A DNA stretch of 64,000 nt, from assembly GCF_029892045.1 (NCBI RefSeq), contig NZ_CP120368.1:2788001-2852000 (forward strand), written 5' to 3'. The stretch comes from Sinorhizobium numidicum (GTDB lineage Bacteria > Pseudomonadota > Alphaproteobacteria > Rhizobiales > Rhizobiaceae). Position numbers and translations under genes: made by a program. Under the pieces are notes generated by a model. The model was not told the DNA's origin. It searched no databases and was given only the letters and a program-made list of their open reading frames with translations. Below, piece by piece: positions 17,916 through 27,843 of this stretch (positions within the stretch are counted from its first letter, which is position 1; each line of letters begins with the position of its first letter).

Positions 17916-18983
17916 TCAATTGTCGATCTGATCTTCCGTGTAGTAACCGGAGCCGACCAGAACTTCCTTCGCGTTGGTCTTGTCGACAGAAACCGGCTTC
18001 AGGAGGTAGGACGGAACGACCTTGACGCCGTTTTCATAGGTCTTGGTGTCGTTCACTTCCGGCTCTTTGCCCTCCATGATCGCGTTGACCATGCCGACCG
18101 TAACCTTGGCGAGTTCGCGCGTATCCTTGAAGACCGTCGAGTACTGTTCGCCGGCAAGGATCGACTTGACCGACGGCAGTTCCGCGTCCTGACCGGTGAC
18201 GATCGGCATCGGCATGTCGCCGGAGCCGTAGCCAACACCCTTCAGAGCCGAAATGATGCCGATCGAGAGGCCATCATACGGCGAGAGAACGCCATCGACT
18301 TTGGCGTCGGTGTAGGTGGAGGACAGCAGGTTTTCCATGCGGGCCTGGGCAACAGCACCGTCCCAGCGCAGCGTTCCAACCTGGTCCATGCCGACCTGAC
18401 CGGATTTCACGACGATCTTGCCGCTGTCGATCAGCGGCTGAAGAACCGACATGGCGCCGTCATAGAAGAAGAAAGCGTTGTTGTCGTCCGGCGAACCGCC
18501 GAAAAGTTCGATGTTCTTCGGCTCGGTGGCGCTGTCGAGCTTCAGGCCTTCGACGAGCGACGTCGCCTGCAGCACGCCGACCTGGAAGTTATCGAAGGTC
18601 GCGTAATAATCGACATTGCCCGAGTCGCGGATCAGGCGGTCGTAGGCGATGACCTTGACGCCGGCGTCAGCCGCTTTCTGCAGGATGTCGGAGAGCGTCG
18701 TGCCGTCGATGGCGCCGATCACGAGAACCTTCGCACCCTTGGTCACCATGTTCTCGATCTGCGCGAGCTGGTTCGGAATATCGTCGTCGGCGAACTGCAG
18801 GTCCGGCGTGTAGCCAGCTTCCTTGAACAGCTTCTCCATGGTCTCGCCGTCGGAAATCCAGCGGGTCGACGTCTTCGTCGGCATGGAAATGCCGACCGTG
18901 CCTTTGTCCTGTGCGAAGACGGGCGCAGCAAAGGACGCGACGGAAATCGCCGCGGCTGCGAGAAGCGAAGTAATCAATTTCAT
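17916..18983 (-). CDS. chvE: Periplasmic multiple-sugar-binding protein ChvE
   Basis: 355 residues. Sec signal peptide [24 protein letters not shown] with cleavage after AFA-like residues. The mature protein matches Chv[65 protein letters not shown]. It binds arabinose, galactose, glucose and other aldoses, feeds GguAB, and in agrobacteria also signals through VirA. The ATG at 18983 has GGGAGAG upstream; the open frame reaches 19058, but that part is not a signal peptide. It faces the LysR gene, with an operator-like palindrome between them. Confidence 0.95.
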   Translation of the reverse strand: MKLITSLLAAAAISVASFAAPVFAQDKGTVGISMPTKTSTRWISDGETMEKLFKEAGYTPDLQFADDDIPNQLAQIENMVTKGAKVLVIGAIDGTTLSDILQKAADAGVKVIAYDRLIRDSGNVDYYATFDNFQVGVLQATSLVEGLKLDSATEPKNIELFGGSPDDNNAFFFYDGAMSVLQPLIDSGKIVVKSGQVGMDQVGTLRWDGAVAQARMENLLSSTYTDAKVDGVLSPYDGLSIGIISALKGVGYGSGDMPMPIVTGQDAELPSVKSILAGEQYSTVFKDTRELAKVTVGMVNAIMEGKEPEVNDTKTYENGVKVVPSYLLKPVSVDKTNAKEVLVGSGYYTEDQIDN

Positions 18984-19181
18984 CAGATCTCTCCCAAAGA
19001 TTTTGAAGCCGGCAGGCCCCGAACTATGCGCAGCGATCCACCGGTCCGGAGATATCATCCCCGACGGTGGTTCAAGGTGAAGGAAGCCCTCCCGGCCTTA
19101 CATACTCCCGCATGCGCTGGCGCACAGGGTGGGAAACTGGAATCAATTGCCATAACTGTCAAATACAATATCGCTTTGCAT

Positions 19182-19201
19182 GTATATCAAAATTGGTATA
19201 C
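19182..19201. promoter_or_regulatory. Putative LysR (GbpR) operator
   Basis: A 20-base imperfect palindrome, GTATAnCAA ... TTGnTATAC, in the AT-rich gap between divergent chvE and gbpR. It contains the T-N11-A core expected for LysR-type regulators. It is 52 bases before gbpR and about 200 bases before chvE. The assignment is inference from position and symmetry. Confidence 0.55.
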
Positions 19202-19252
19202 CGCACCAAAAGAGTGTGATTTTTGAATTCCTTGAATAACAGGACCGGGAAA

Positions 19253-20236
19253 ATGAACCTGGACAGCAAGCCGAGCGCAGCCGTGCTAACCGTCGAACCG
19301 CTCGACACCGGCCTATTCCGGTCCGGCTTAAAGATCAATCACCTGCGGCTCATCCTGGCGATCGACGACCATCGTCGCATCAGCGCCGCTGCCGATTCGC
19401 TTGGCATTTCGCAGCCGGCGGCCTCGCGCATGCTCGCCGAGATCGAGGCCATCACAAAGGCGCCGATCTGCGCCCGCGTGGCGCGCGGGGTCGAATTGAC
19501 CCGCTACGGCGAAGCACTCGCGCGGCGGGCACGCACGATCTTTCTCGAACTGCGCGAGGCCGAGCGCGAGATCAGCGAATTGAAGACGGGTAGCGGCGGC
19601 TCGGTATCGATCGGCTCCGTCACCGGCCCCGCCCTCGCGCTCGCTGTGCCCGCCATCCGTCAAGTTTCCACCGCCTATCCCGGCATCGAGATCAACGTGC
19701 AGATCGACAACAGCAACGTGCTGACCCGCGAACTCCTGGCTGCGCGCCACGATTTCATCGTCGGCCGCATCCCCGACGACCTCAATCCGCGTCTCTTCAA
19801 TCTGGTCGAGATCGGCTTCGAGGAGGTCTGCCTGATCGTCCGAGAAGGCCATCCCCTGCTGGAAAAGGCATTCGCCGATGCCGACGACCTGCCGGGCTAT
19901 GACTGGGTCTTTCAGCCGTCGGGGACCCTGCTGCGCCGCGCGGTTGAGGACAGCTTCCTCTCGGCCGGTGTCCGGCTGCCGGGAACTGTGATCAACACCT
20001 CTTCGATTATCCTGACGCTGTCGATCGTTAGAAACACCAATGCCATCGCGCCCGTCGCGCTCGACGTCGCCAATCTCGTGGCCGGCAACGGCACGCAAGT
20101 CGGCGAAATTCGTGTGCTGCAGACGAAATTTCCCATCCGAATCAAACCCTATGGATTGATCACCGCCGAGGGCCGTGCCCTGCCCCCGAGCGCGAAGTTG
20201 CTCTACGACCTCATCCTGAAACAGAGCCGGGCGTGA
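19253..20236 (+). CDS. gbpR: LysR-family regulator of the chvE locus, GbpR type
   Basis: 327 residues. An unusual ~30-residue N-terminal extension precedes the helix-turn-helix (INHLRLILAIDDHRRISAAADSLGISQPAASRMLAEIE). The C-terminal two-lobed effector domain spans ~120-315. In Agrobacterium and relatives the galactose-binding-protein regulator sits divergent to chvE and activates it in the presence of sugars, the same arrangement seen here. The ATG at 19253 is preceded by GGGA; an earlier in-frame start at 19223 has no ribosome site. It is likely autoregulated through the palindrome at 19182-19201. Confidence 0.9.
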   Translation: MNLDSKPSAAVLTVEPLDTGLFRSGLKINHLRLILAIDDHRRISAAADSLGISQPAASRMLAEIEAITKAPICARVARGVELTRYGEALARRARTIFLELREAEREISELKTGSGGSVSIGSVTGPALALAVPAIRQVSTAYPGIEINVQIDNSNVLTRELLAARHDFIVGRIPDDLNPRLFNLVEIGFEEVCLIVREGHPLLEKAFADADDLPGYDWVFQPSGTLLRRAVEDSFLSAGVRLPGTVINTSSIILTLSIVRNTNAIAPVALDVANLVAGNGTQVGEIRVLQTKFPIRIKPYGLITAEGRALPPSAKLLYDLILKQSRA

Positions 20237-20291
20237 TTAGGCTCGCACAATCTTCATCAGGCAGGCTCGGTGACGGCCTTCGCCTTCTCGC

Positions 20292-20397
20292 TACTGCATG
20301 TTTCCTTAAATCGGAGCCGATTTAAGGACAAAAACATGCAGCAACTCAAAGTGTTACAGCGACCTTTGTGCGTCTGAAAAGACGCACGACGCTGTAG
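20292..20397 (+). repeat. RIME1-type repeat, well-preserved copy
   Basis: 106 bases from TACTGCATGTTTCC to GACGCTGTAG. The first palindrome is CCTTAAATCGG AGC CGATTTAAGG and the second GTGCGTCTGAAAAGACGCAC. Length and two-palindrome structure match the published RIME1 description. It is used here as the reference copy for the others. Confidence 0.9.
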
Positions 20398-20431
20398 CGC
20401 GTCGGTTCTCGCGCAGCTCTTCGGAGACTTC

Positions 20432-20881
20432 ATGTTCGGCATGTCGGTATTCCAGTCGGTGCTTGAGCGGCTTAATGCCGAGCGGGACATCGAGGAATTG
20501 GACGATCACAGCGGATCGCGCCTTGCCGGGGTAAACCTTGCGGCGGGATTCGTTGCCTCTACGTCGCCGGAAGCGACTGCGGCGTTCGGCACGGTGGACC
20601 GTGCCTATCGTGAACTGGCATCGGTCGACAGAGCCGCACCGCTCGCAATGCCCGATTATTTAAGGCGCACGAGCCTCGCCGAGGTCGCGGGCGAACTGGC
20701 GCTCAGTGGCCAGGAAAACTCGCTGACACTGGCTGCCAAACGCAGGCGCTTTGCCGCCGCTAACCATCCCGACAGGCTGCCGGCGGAATTCCGGGCCAAT
20801 GCCACCGTCCGGATGAAGCTCGCCAACATGCTCATTGACGAAGCGGCGCGACGCCTCCCGCGCGACGGCAGGTCGAAATAG
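20432..20881 (+). CDS. Small J-domain-like protein (HPD motif)
   Basis: A 149-residue protein of unknown role. The C-terminal third, SLTLAAKRRRFAAANHPDRLPAEF followed by MKLANMLIDEAARRL, looks like helices II-III of a DnaJ J domain with the invariant His-Pro-Asp, which stimulates DnaK-type ATPases. Unlike in true DnaJ it sits at the C-terminus and there is no G/F or zinc region. GGAGA stands just before the ATG at 20432. It is convergent with the small membrane protein and not in an operon. A co-chaperone role is only suggested by the motif. Confidence 0.65.
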   Translation: MFGMSVFQSVLERLNAERDIEELDDHSGSRLAGVNLAAGFVASTSPEATAAFGTVDRAYRELASVDRAAPLAMPDYLRRTSLAEVAGELALSGQENSLTLAAKRRRFAAANHPDRLPAEFRANATVRMKLANMLIDEAARRLPRDGRSK

Positions 20882-20884
20882 CGT

Positions 20885-21115
20885 TCATTTCGGTCCGTCA
20901 GCGGGATCCGTCTTGTCGTCGCCCGATTGCTTGGGTTTGTAGAAGATTAATAGAGCGCACGCGGTATAGGCAGTAACGGCGAGAAAGATCATGCCCCAAA
21001 TCGTCTGATCGCTCATGAACTCGACTGCCGTCCAGACCGCGCAGAGACCGACGATCAACAGGCGGATCCACAAGGGCCGATAAAAGGGATGGTCCGGATC
21101 GATGAATTTGAGCAT
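20885..21115 (-). CDS. Small two-helix membrane protein
   Basis: 76 residues, MLKFIDPDHPFYRPLWIR followed by two hydrophobic segments (LLIVGLCAVWTAVEFM and IWGMIFLAVTAYTACALLIFY) and a hydrophilic KPKQSGDDKTDPADG tail. The pattern resembles small rhizobial membrane proteins of unknown function that begin with an FxDPxHPFFRPLW segment. The longer frame up to 21427 has no coding character in its upstream half. I cannot assign a function. Confidence 0.7.
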   Translation of the reverse strand: MLKFIDPDHPFYRPLWIRLLIVGLCAVWTAVEFMSDQTIWGMIFLAVTAYTACALLIFYKPKQSGDDKTDPADGPK

Positions 21116-21475
21116 CTTGTCTCTCTGGCGGAAATGCATGGTCGAACGCTTGCCACCTTGTAGGGGCAAACAGTCCGCCCCTGCAAGCGCGCCATCGTAA
21201 ACCGATCTTGACGAGCGCGCCGCAAATGGAATAAAAATTCCGAAATCAGAGAAATTGGCCTTTTCATTCCGATGTCGCGAGGAACTGCCGCAAGCAGGAG
21301 CCGGGATCGGGACGGCAGGCAAGGGAGAGAGGCAGGCGCTCAAAGCGCGCGAACACCAGCCACGATCGCATCCATTCACCGATATGCGGCACCGCAGTCC
21401 GCGACGCCTTTGCACGATGAGCGTCAATCATCGCGCATCCACCCGGTTGCGAACCGGAATTCGAGAGAGACAGAG
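21116..21475. other. Intergenic region upstream of idhA
   Basis: About 360 bases between divergent genes. It contains a GAGAGAGAC ribosome site just before idhA. I see no RNA gene, repeat or credible ORF; frames that run through it are extensions of the two flanking genes. Confidence 0.5.
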
Positions 21476-22468
21476 ATGACAGTGAGATTTGGTCTTCTGG
21501 GCGCCGGGCGCATCGGCAAGGTTCACGCAAAAGCCGTCAGCGGCAATCCCGACGCCGTGCTCGTTGCGGTTGCCGACGCCTTTCCGGCCGCGGCCGACGC
21601 AATCGCCAAGGCCTATGGCTGCGAAGTGCGTACGATCGACGCCATTGAAGCGGCTGCCGATATCGATGCTGTGGTTATCTGCACGCCGACGGATACGCAC
21701 GCCGATCTGATCGAACGTTTCGCCCGCGCCGGCAAGGCGATCTTCTGCGAAAAGCCGATCGATCTCGATGTCGAGCGCGTCAAGGCCTGCCTCAAGGTGG
21801 TGTCGGATACAAAGGCCAAGCTGATGGTGGGCTTCAACCGCCGCTTCGATCCGCATTTCATGGCCGTGCGCAAGGCAATCGACGAAGGCAGGATCGGCGA
21901 GGTCGAAATGGTGACGATCACCTCGCGCGATCCCGGCGCGCCGCCGGTCGATTATATCAAGCGCTCGGGCGGCATCTTCCGCGACATGACGATTCACGAT
22001 TTCGACATGGCGCGCTTCCTGCTCGGCGAGGAGCCGGTTTCGGTCACGGCAACCGCCGCCGTGCTTGTAGACAAGGCGATCGGCGAGGCCGGAGACTACG
22101 ACAGCGTCTCCGTCATATTGCAGACGGCATCCGGAAAACAGGCGATCATCTCGAACTCTCGCCGCGCCACCTATGGCTACGACCAGCGCATCGAGGTTCA
22201 CGGATCAAAAGGCGCGGTCTCGGCGGAAAACCAGCGTCCCGTCTCCATCGAAATCGCCACAGGCGAGGGTTATACGCGCCCGCCGCTGCATGATTTCTTC
22301 ATGACGCGCTACACCGAAGCCTACGCAAACGAGATCGAGAGCTTCATCGCCGCGATCGAAAGAGGCGCGGAGATCACTCCCTCAGGCAAGGATGGCCTTG
22401 CCGCGCTCGCGCTGGCCGATGCGGCCGTAAGGTCTGTGGTCGAAGAGCGCCTGATCAGCGTCGCCTGA
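21476..22468 (+). CDS. idhA: Inositol 2-dehydrogenase IdhA (Gfo/Idh/MocA family)
   Basis: 330 residues. The Rossmann fold starts at once (VRFGLLGAGRIGKVHAKAV); EKP motif in GKAIFCEKPIDLD; catalytic region GGIFRDMTIHDFDMARFLLGEEP with the His of the DxxxH-like motif. The sequence closely resembles Sinorhizobium IdhA as I remember it, which oxidises myo-inositol to 2-keto-myo-inositol with NAD. It is a single gene, not next to the iol genes. The ATG at 21476 has GAGAGAGAC upstream; an open frame from 21272 is not conserved. Confidence 0.9.
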   Translation: MTVRFGLLGAGRIGKVHAKAVSGNPDAVLVAVADAFPAAADAIAKAYGCEVRTIDAIEAAADIDAVVICTPTDTHADLIERFARAGKAIFCEKPIDLDVERVKACLKVVSDTKAKLMVGFNRRFDPHFMAVRKAIDEGRIGEVEMVTITSRDPGAPPVDYIKRSGGIFRDMTIHDFDMARFLLGEEPVSVTATAAVLVDKAIGEAGDYDSVSVILQTASGKQAIISNSRRATYGYDQRIEVHGSKGAVSAENQRPVSIEIATGEGYTRPPLHDFFMTRYTEAYANEIESFIAAIERGAEITPSGKDGLAALALADAAVRSVVEERLISVA

Positions 22469-22529
22469 CCTGCTGCACGAGTCCGAGCCGAGACCGGACG
22501 CGCAAGCGCCCGGCCTCGGACTTTCCAAG

Positions 22530-24896
22530 TCACGCCTCCGCGCGTAGCAGCGTGCCGTTGGCTGGTGACAAAGCGCCGGCGGCGCTCGGCGCAAGTCCCG
22601 GCCGACCGGAAAGGAATCCTTGTATCTGCAAGCATCCCTCATTGATGATGATCTGCTTCTGCCGTTCCGTTTCGACGCCCTCGGTCACCACCGGTAGGTT
22701 GAGGCTGTGGCCGAGCGCGATGATCGCGCGGATGATGGCCTGAGCTGCTGGATCCCTGTCGAGTGCGGCCGTGAAGCTGCAATCGATCTTCAGCTTGTCG
22801 AACGGGAACGTCTGGAGATTGCTGAGCGAGGAATGTCCGGTGCCGAAGTCGTCCATGACGATGCGCACGCCGAGCAGGCGGAGCCGGACGAGCATCGCCA
22901 GCACGTCTTCCCTGTTGTGCATCAGCACCGCTTCGGTGATCTCAAGTTCAAGCCGCCGAGGCTCGAGGCCTGTGCGCTGCAAAATGCCTGCGATCCGATC
23001 GAAGAGGTTCGGAAGCAGAAACTGGACCGGCGATATGTTGACGGAAACGGGCAAAGGTTCGTTCCACCGGACCGCCTCCGAGCAGGCCTCTTCCAGCACC
23101 CATTCGCCGATTTGGATGATCGAACCGCTTTCCTCGGCAATCGGGACAAATACGTTCGGACCCACAAGGCCGCGGTCCGGATGCCGCCAGCGCAACAGCG
23201 CTTCGTATCCGATGGTCCTGTTGTCGCGGACATCGACAAGCGGCTGATATTCAAGGAAAAGCTGCCGCCTGGCGACCGCGTGCCTGAGATCGTTCTCCAT
23301 CTGGCGCCGCGCGCGCACCGCCTGATCCATGTCGGCGTCGAAGAAGCAGGCGACGCCCTTGCCGGTTTGCTTGGCACGGTAGAGCGCCGTGTCCGCATTG
23401 TTGTAGAGGCGCTCCGCGGTCGTACCGTCGGCGGGGTAGATTGCGACTCCGATGCTCACGCCGACGGCCATGGGATCGCGATTGCTATCCATCTTCTCGG
23501 CAAAGAGCCTGAGGATCCGTTCCGACAACTGCCGCGCCGCTTCGGGCTGGGTGCCGCCGGGCTGCACGATCGCGAATTCGTCGCCGCCGAGCCGCGCGAT
23601 CGTGTCGGCTTCGCCCGCGGCCGCGCGCAGGATATCGGCGACCTTGCGCAGGATCCGGTCGCCCTCGCCGTGACCGAAGATGTCGTTCATGGCCTTGAAG
23701 CGATCGAGGTCGAGACAGAGGATGGCGAGTTGTTCGTCCTTAGCCTCGGCGGCGGCGAGCGCCTGCTTCACCCGTCGGTCGAACGAACTGCGATTGGAAA
23801 GGTCGGTCAGCGCGTCGTGATGGGCCAGGTACTCGATGGTTCGTTCGGCCTGCTTGCGGGCGCTGAGATCGCGCACGAAGATCACGTCACATTGCCGGCC
23901 GCGATATTCGATGGTCCGGCAGATGTATTCGACCGGTATCCGCCGCCCCTCGGCATCGAGCAGGTTGACCTCTGTGGAGCCGTCGCTTCCGCGGCGGCCA
24001 CCCGATATGTGCCGCTCCGGTACCTGCGCGAAGAATTCCTCCGGTTTCCTGCCCACAAGATCGCTGACCCTGCAGCCGCACAGACTGGCGAAGCGCTCGT
24101 TCGTGTCGATGATTTCATGGTCGCGAACGATCACCATGCCCTCAAGCGAGGCATTCGCCAGTCCGCGCAGATCCGTCAGGTGACGGTCGATGAAGAGCGC
24201 TCCGAAGACCATGAGAATGAGCGTCGTCGACGCGGCGATGACGCCGCCGGCGAGCCAGACCGTTTTGAAACCACCCGCCGCTGGTACACTTGGATCCGGC
24301 ACGAGCGTAACGCCGCTCATCGAGGTGAAATGCAGGACGCAGATCGCGAGCACGAGCAGAAAGGTCGACGCGACCAGCCTGTGCGCGCCCTTGAGAGCTT
24401 GGAATGCATGAAGGGCAAGCGCGGCAAGCAGCGTGCCCAAAAGGACAGCAGCAAGGCTCGTGCCGGGATCGAAGCTAACCTGACCCTGACTGTGTACGGC
24501 ACGCATACCCGTGACGTGCATGGCGGCAATGCCGAGACCGAGCAGGAGGCCGCCGCGAGCGAGCGCATAGGGGGAAGTTCCGGCCAGGCCGACCGAAAAG
24601 GCGATCCAGGACGCGGCGATCGCGACCACGATCGACAGCGTCGTGCCTTGCGGCCCATAGGCGATCGGAATGCCGCCGTCATAGGCCAGCATCGCGATGA
24701 AGTGCGTCGACCAGACGCCGACGCCGCAGGCAAAGGCACAAGCCGCGGTCCAAAGACGTCGCTGGCTGCCGTCGCTGCGCTGCGCGCGCTGCAATAGCAG
24801 CATCGTCGCCATGCTGCCCGCAAGACAAACGAGCGCCGCCACGACAATCAGGCGCCAGTCGTGGTCATTGTTTATGCATGCAATCACTGAGAACAT
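22530..24896 (-). CDS. MHYT-PAS-GGDEF-EAL cyclic-di-GMP turnover protein
   Basis: 788 residues anchored in the inner membrane. Residues ~1-235 form an MHYT sensor with seven hydrophobic helices (WSTHFIAMLAYDGGIP, GIAAMHVTGMRAV, VLHFTSMSGV: the Met-His motifs that may bind copper or oxygen). Then a PAS domain, a GGDEF domain with intact LGGDEFA and an upstream I-site-like region not obvious, and an EAL domain with intact YEALLRW, DDFGTG and EGVETE. Both catalytic motifs are complete, so it could make and degrade c-di-GMP; which dominates is unknown. It lies downstream of the xylose regulator on the same strand, 138 bases apart. Confidence 0.93.
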   Translation of the reverse strand: MFSVIACINNDHDWRLIVVAALVCLAGSMATMLLLQRAQRSDGSQRRLWTAACAFACGVGVWSTHFIAMLAYDGGIPIAYGPQGTTLSIVVAIAASWIAFSVGLAGTSPYALARGGLLLGLGIAAMHVTGMRAVHSQGQVSFDPGTSLAAVLLGTLLAALALHAFQALKGAHRLVASTFLLVLAICVLHFTSMSGVTLVPDPSVPAAGGFKTVWLAGGVIAASTTLILMVFGALFIDRHLTDLRGLANASLEGMVIVRDHEIIDTNERFASLCGCRVSDLVGRKPEEFFAQVPERHISGGRRGSDGSTEVNLLDAEGRRIPVEYICRTIEYRGRQCDVIFVRDLSARKQAERTIEYLAHHDALTDLSNRSSFDRRVKQALAAAEAKDEQLAILCLDLDRFKAMNDIFGHGEGDRILRKVADILRAAAGEADTIARLGGDEFAIVQPGGTQPEAARQLSERILRLFAEKMDSNRDPMAVGVSIGVAIYPADGTTAERLYNNADTALYRAKQTGKGVACFFDADMDQAVRARRQMENDLRHAVARRQLFLEYQPLVDVRDNRTIGYEALLRWRHPDRGLVGPNVFVPIAEESGSIIQIGEWVLEEACSEAVRWNEPLPVSVNISPVQFLLPNLFDRIAGILQRTGLEPRRLELEITEAVLMHNREDVLAMLVRLRLLGVRIVMDDFGTGHSSLSNLQTFPFDKLKIDCSFTAALDRDPAAQAIIRAIIALGHSLNLPVVTEGVETERQKQIIINEGCLQIQGFLSGRPGLAPSAAGALSPANGTLLRAEA

Positions 24897-25034
24897 TGCT
24901 GTCTCCCGAGTCGGCGACAGCTTCGCAATGAGAGGCTAAATAACCGTAAATTGTAGCCCGTACAGAACTCGCCTCTGAAATGTCGGGGAGCAGAACGATT
25001 GGATTCGGCGGTTGGAACGCAGACGGCATCGATT

Positions 25035-26246
25035 TCAAGCATGCCCCGTGGCGGTAACGTCGCCGTCGATCGCGCCGAGTGCCCGGTCGAGATGACCATC
25101 GAAGACGAGCCGCTGCTCGTCGGCGACGACCGTTATCTCCGGTGGCCCTTGCAGGCGCACCTGCGACGACTGCGCGAGGCCCTCCTCCATGCCCTTCTGA
25201 AGGAGATCGAAATAGCGCGTTCCCTGTCCGGTAACGAAGATCGGCATCGGCTCGTACAGGCTGAGCATGCGGGAAATGCCGTTGCCGAGCGCGATGCCGG
25301 CCTGCCGGAAGGCGTAACCGGCCATGCGATGTCCTTGACGTGCACTGGCCCCGATCTTGTCCATCTCCGAAAGCGGCACGAATTTCGCCGGTATCGTATC
25401 GGGCGGCACCTCGAAGGCGGTGCGCAGGATGCCGTAGAAACCGGCGGCTGCCTCGATGCAGCCGTAGGCGCCGCAACGGCAAAGGCCGGCGGATGTCGCA
25501 TGCAGCATGTGACCGAAATTCGGTGCGGAGACGTCGAGCTCGCCCGTCCGGCCTTTTCTCGCCAGGCCGAGGCCTATACTGTGGCCGAGCGATACGGCGG
25601 CGAGTGCCTTGCAGGCACCTCCCTTCTCCTCGGCCCGGACGGCGAGCGCATGGGCAACCAGCAAGCTCTCGTTGCTGAGCATGATCCGCGCACGCCAGTC
25701 CGCACCCAGCAGCTTCACGAAATCGAGTTCTTCACTGCCGAAGACCGGCGACCAGATGAGCCGCGCGCCGTCGGCCCCTACCAGCCCCTTGCTGCTGATG
25801 GAGATGGCAAGCACCTCCTCCTTCGCGATGCGGGAGCGGTGAAGCAAGCGGTCAAGTGCCGCCGCAAACAGGCGCCCGAAAGCGGCGGTGCCGGTCAGGT
25901 CGTGGTTTCGTGCCTCTTCGAAGCGGTCAAGCAGGACACCGCCGTAATCGGCAAGGGAATATTGCACGATATCCGACGAGATCCGCACGACGATCACATA
26001 GCCGCAGTCACGCCGCGGCGCGAAAAGCACGCGCGGCCGCCCCCTTCCGCCCTGCACATGCTGCTCGATCTTGCCGATGACCCCTGCACGCTCCAGCTCA
26101 GCCGTGATGACGGAGACGGTGGCCGAGGCAAGGCCGGTCTGGGAGGATATTTCCGTGTGTGAGAGGGAGCCTTTCCGGCGAAGTGCTGCAAGCACAAGGG
26201 CGCTGTTCTGCTGACGCACAAGTTCAGTGCTGGACTTCGTCAGCAT
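25035..26246 (-). CDS. xylR: ROK-family repressor of the xylose transporter genes
   Basis: 403 residues. A winged helix (SHTEISSQTGLASATVSVITAELERAGVI, residues ~30-60) is followed by a ROK sugar-kinase-like domain with GHSIGLGLARKG, the CxCGxxGCxE zinc motif as LCRCGAYGCIEAA, and C-terminal helices. ROK regulators of the XylR/NagC group release DNA on binding a sugar. It is divergent to xylFHG, and a perfect palindrome sits between them at 26419-26439. The ATG at 26246 has AGGGA upstream; the open frame continues far upstream through the RIME remnant, but without family similarity. Confidence 0.88.
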   Translation of the reverse strand: MLTKSSTELVRQQNSALVLAALRRKGSLSHTEISSQTGLASATVSVITAELERAGVIGKIEQHVQGGRGRPRVLFAPRRDCGYVIVVRISSDIVQYSLADYGGVLLDRFEEARNHDLTGTAAFGRLFAAALDRLLHRSRIAKEEVLAISISSKGLVGADGARLIWSPVFGSEELDFVKLLGADWRARIMLSNESLLVAHALAVRAEEKGGACKALAAVSLGHSIGLGLARKGRTGELDVSAPNFGHMLHATSAGLCRCGAYGCIEAAAGFYGILRTAFEVPPDTIPAKFVPLSEMDKIGASARQGHRMAGYAFRQAGIALGNGISRMLSLYEPMPIFVTGQGTRYFDLLQKGMEEGLAQSSQVRLQGPPEITVVADEQRLVFDGHLDRALGAIDGDVTATGHA

Positions 26247-26319
26247 TGCGCATCCCTGCCGGTGACGGATCCTTCGAACACACGCTCTCCCAAAGCATCT
26301 GTTGAACGGAAAAAAAAGG

Positions 26320-26378
26320 CTACTGTTCGAAGTGCCACAGCAACCCTTGTGCGTCTGAAGGGACGCACAGCGCTCCAG
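26320..26378 (+). repeat. Truncated, diverged RIME1 copy
   Basis: Retains CTACTGTTCGAAGTGCCACAG and the right-hand palindrome GTGCGTCTGAAGGGACGCAC, ending in GCGCTCCAG; the left palindrome is missing. It lies between xylR and the xylF operator. Confidence 0.65.
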
Positions 26379-26418
26379 GAAGCCCCTTGTTGACAGCCTT
26401 CTAAAACTCTGACATCTA

Positions 26419-26439
26419 TTTTCTCGACTGTCGAGAAAA
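26419..26439. promoter_or_regulatory. Putative ROK-repressor operator upstream of xylF
   Basis: Perfect inverted repeat with 10-base arms TTTTCTCGAC / GTCGAGAAAA and one central base, in the ~300-base gap between divergent xylR and xylF, about 105 bases before the xylF start. ROK/NagC repressors bind such A/T-flanked palindromes. The assignment to XylR is inference. Confidence 0.65.
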
Positions 26440-26544
26440 AACGTCCGCATACAGTGACGGCAATGTCTCGGCAGCGTGTTCACGGCTGGTCGGGGATGCG
26501 TGCGGGAGGTTCGTGCGCGCGGCGCAGTCATCTGGGAGGATAGA

Positions 26545-27585
<1,041 letters not shown>

Positions 27586-27611
27586 CGGACGGGCACTTGG
27601 ATTGACCTCAA

Positions 27612-27639
27612 AACGCCGCAACGCAACCGTTGCGGCGTT
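27612..27639 (+). terminator. Hairpin between xylF and xylH
   Basis: Perfect 12-base arms AACGCCGCAACG / CGTTGCGGCGTT with loop CAAC, 24 bases after the xylF stop and followed by TTTGC. It could be a partial terminator or an mRNA-stabilising stem. The layout matches the chvE-gguA gap. Confidence 0.75.
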
Positions 27640-27712
27640 TGCATGAGGCCGCAACGGTTTTGCATGCGGGGTGACAGGATTGCGGCATCGCCGCCCGAGA
27701 TGACCGCATGAG

Positions 27713-27819
27713 TACACTGCATGATTCCTTAAGTCGAAACCGGCTCAAGGACAAAATCGTGCGGCAATTCGAAGTGTTACAGCGACCTTTGCGCGTCTGG
27801 TTGGGCGCGTGGCGCTGTA
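27713..27819 (+). repeat. RIME1-type repeat between xylF and xylH
   Basis: From TACACTGCATGATTCC to GGCGCTGTA. Both palindromes are recognisable but diverged (TTAAGTCGAAACCGGCTCAAGG; GCGCGTCTGGTTGGGCGCG). Confidence 0.8.
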
Positions 27820-27843
27820 AAAAACAGTGGGGGAACGGCGGCC

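Noticed and set aside
22707..24797. A 696-residue open frame opposite the MHYT-GGDEF-EAL gene
   Set aside because: Antisense shadow; all catalytic motifs are on the minus strand.
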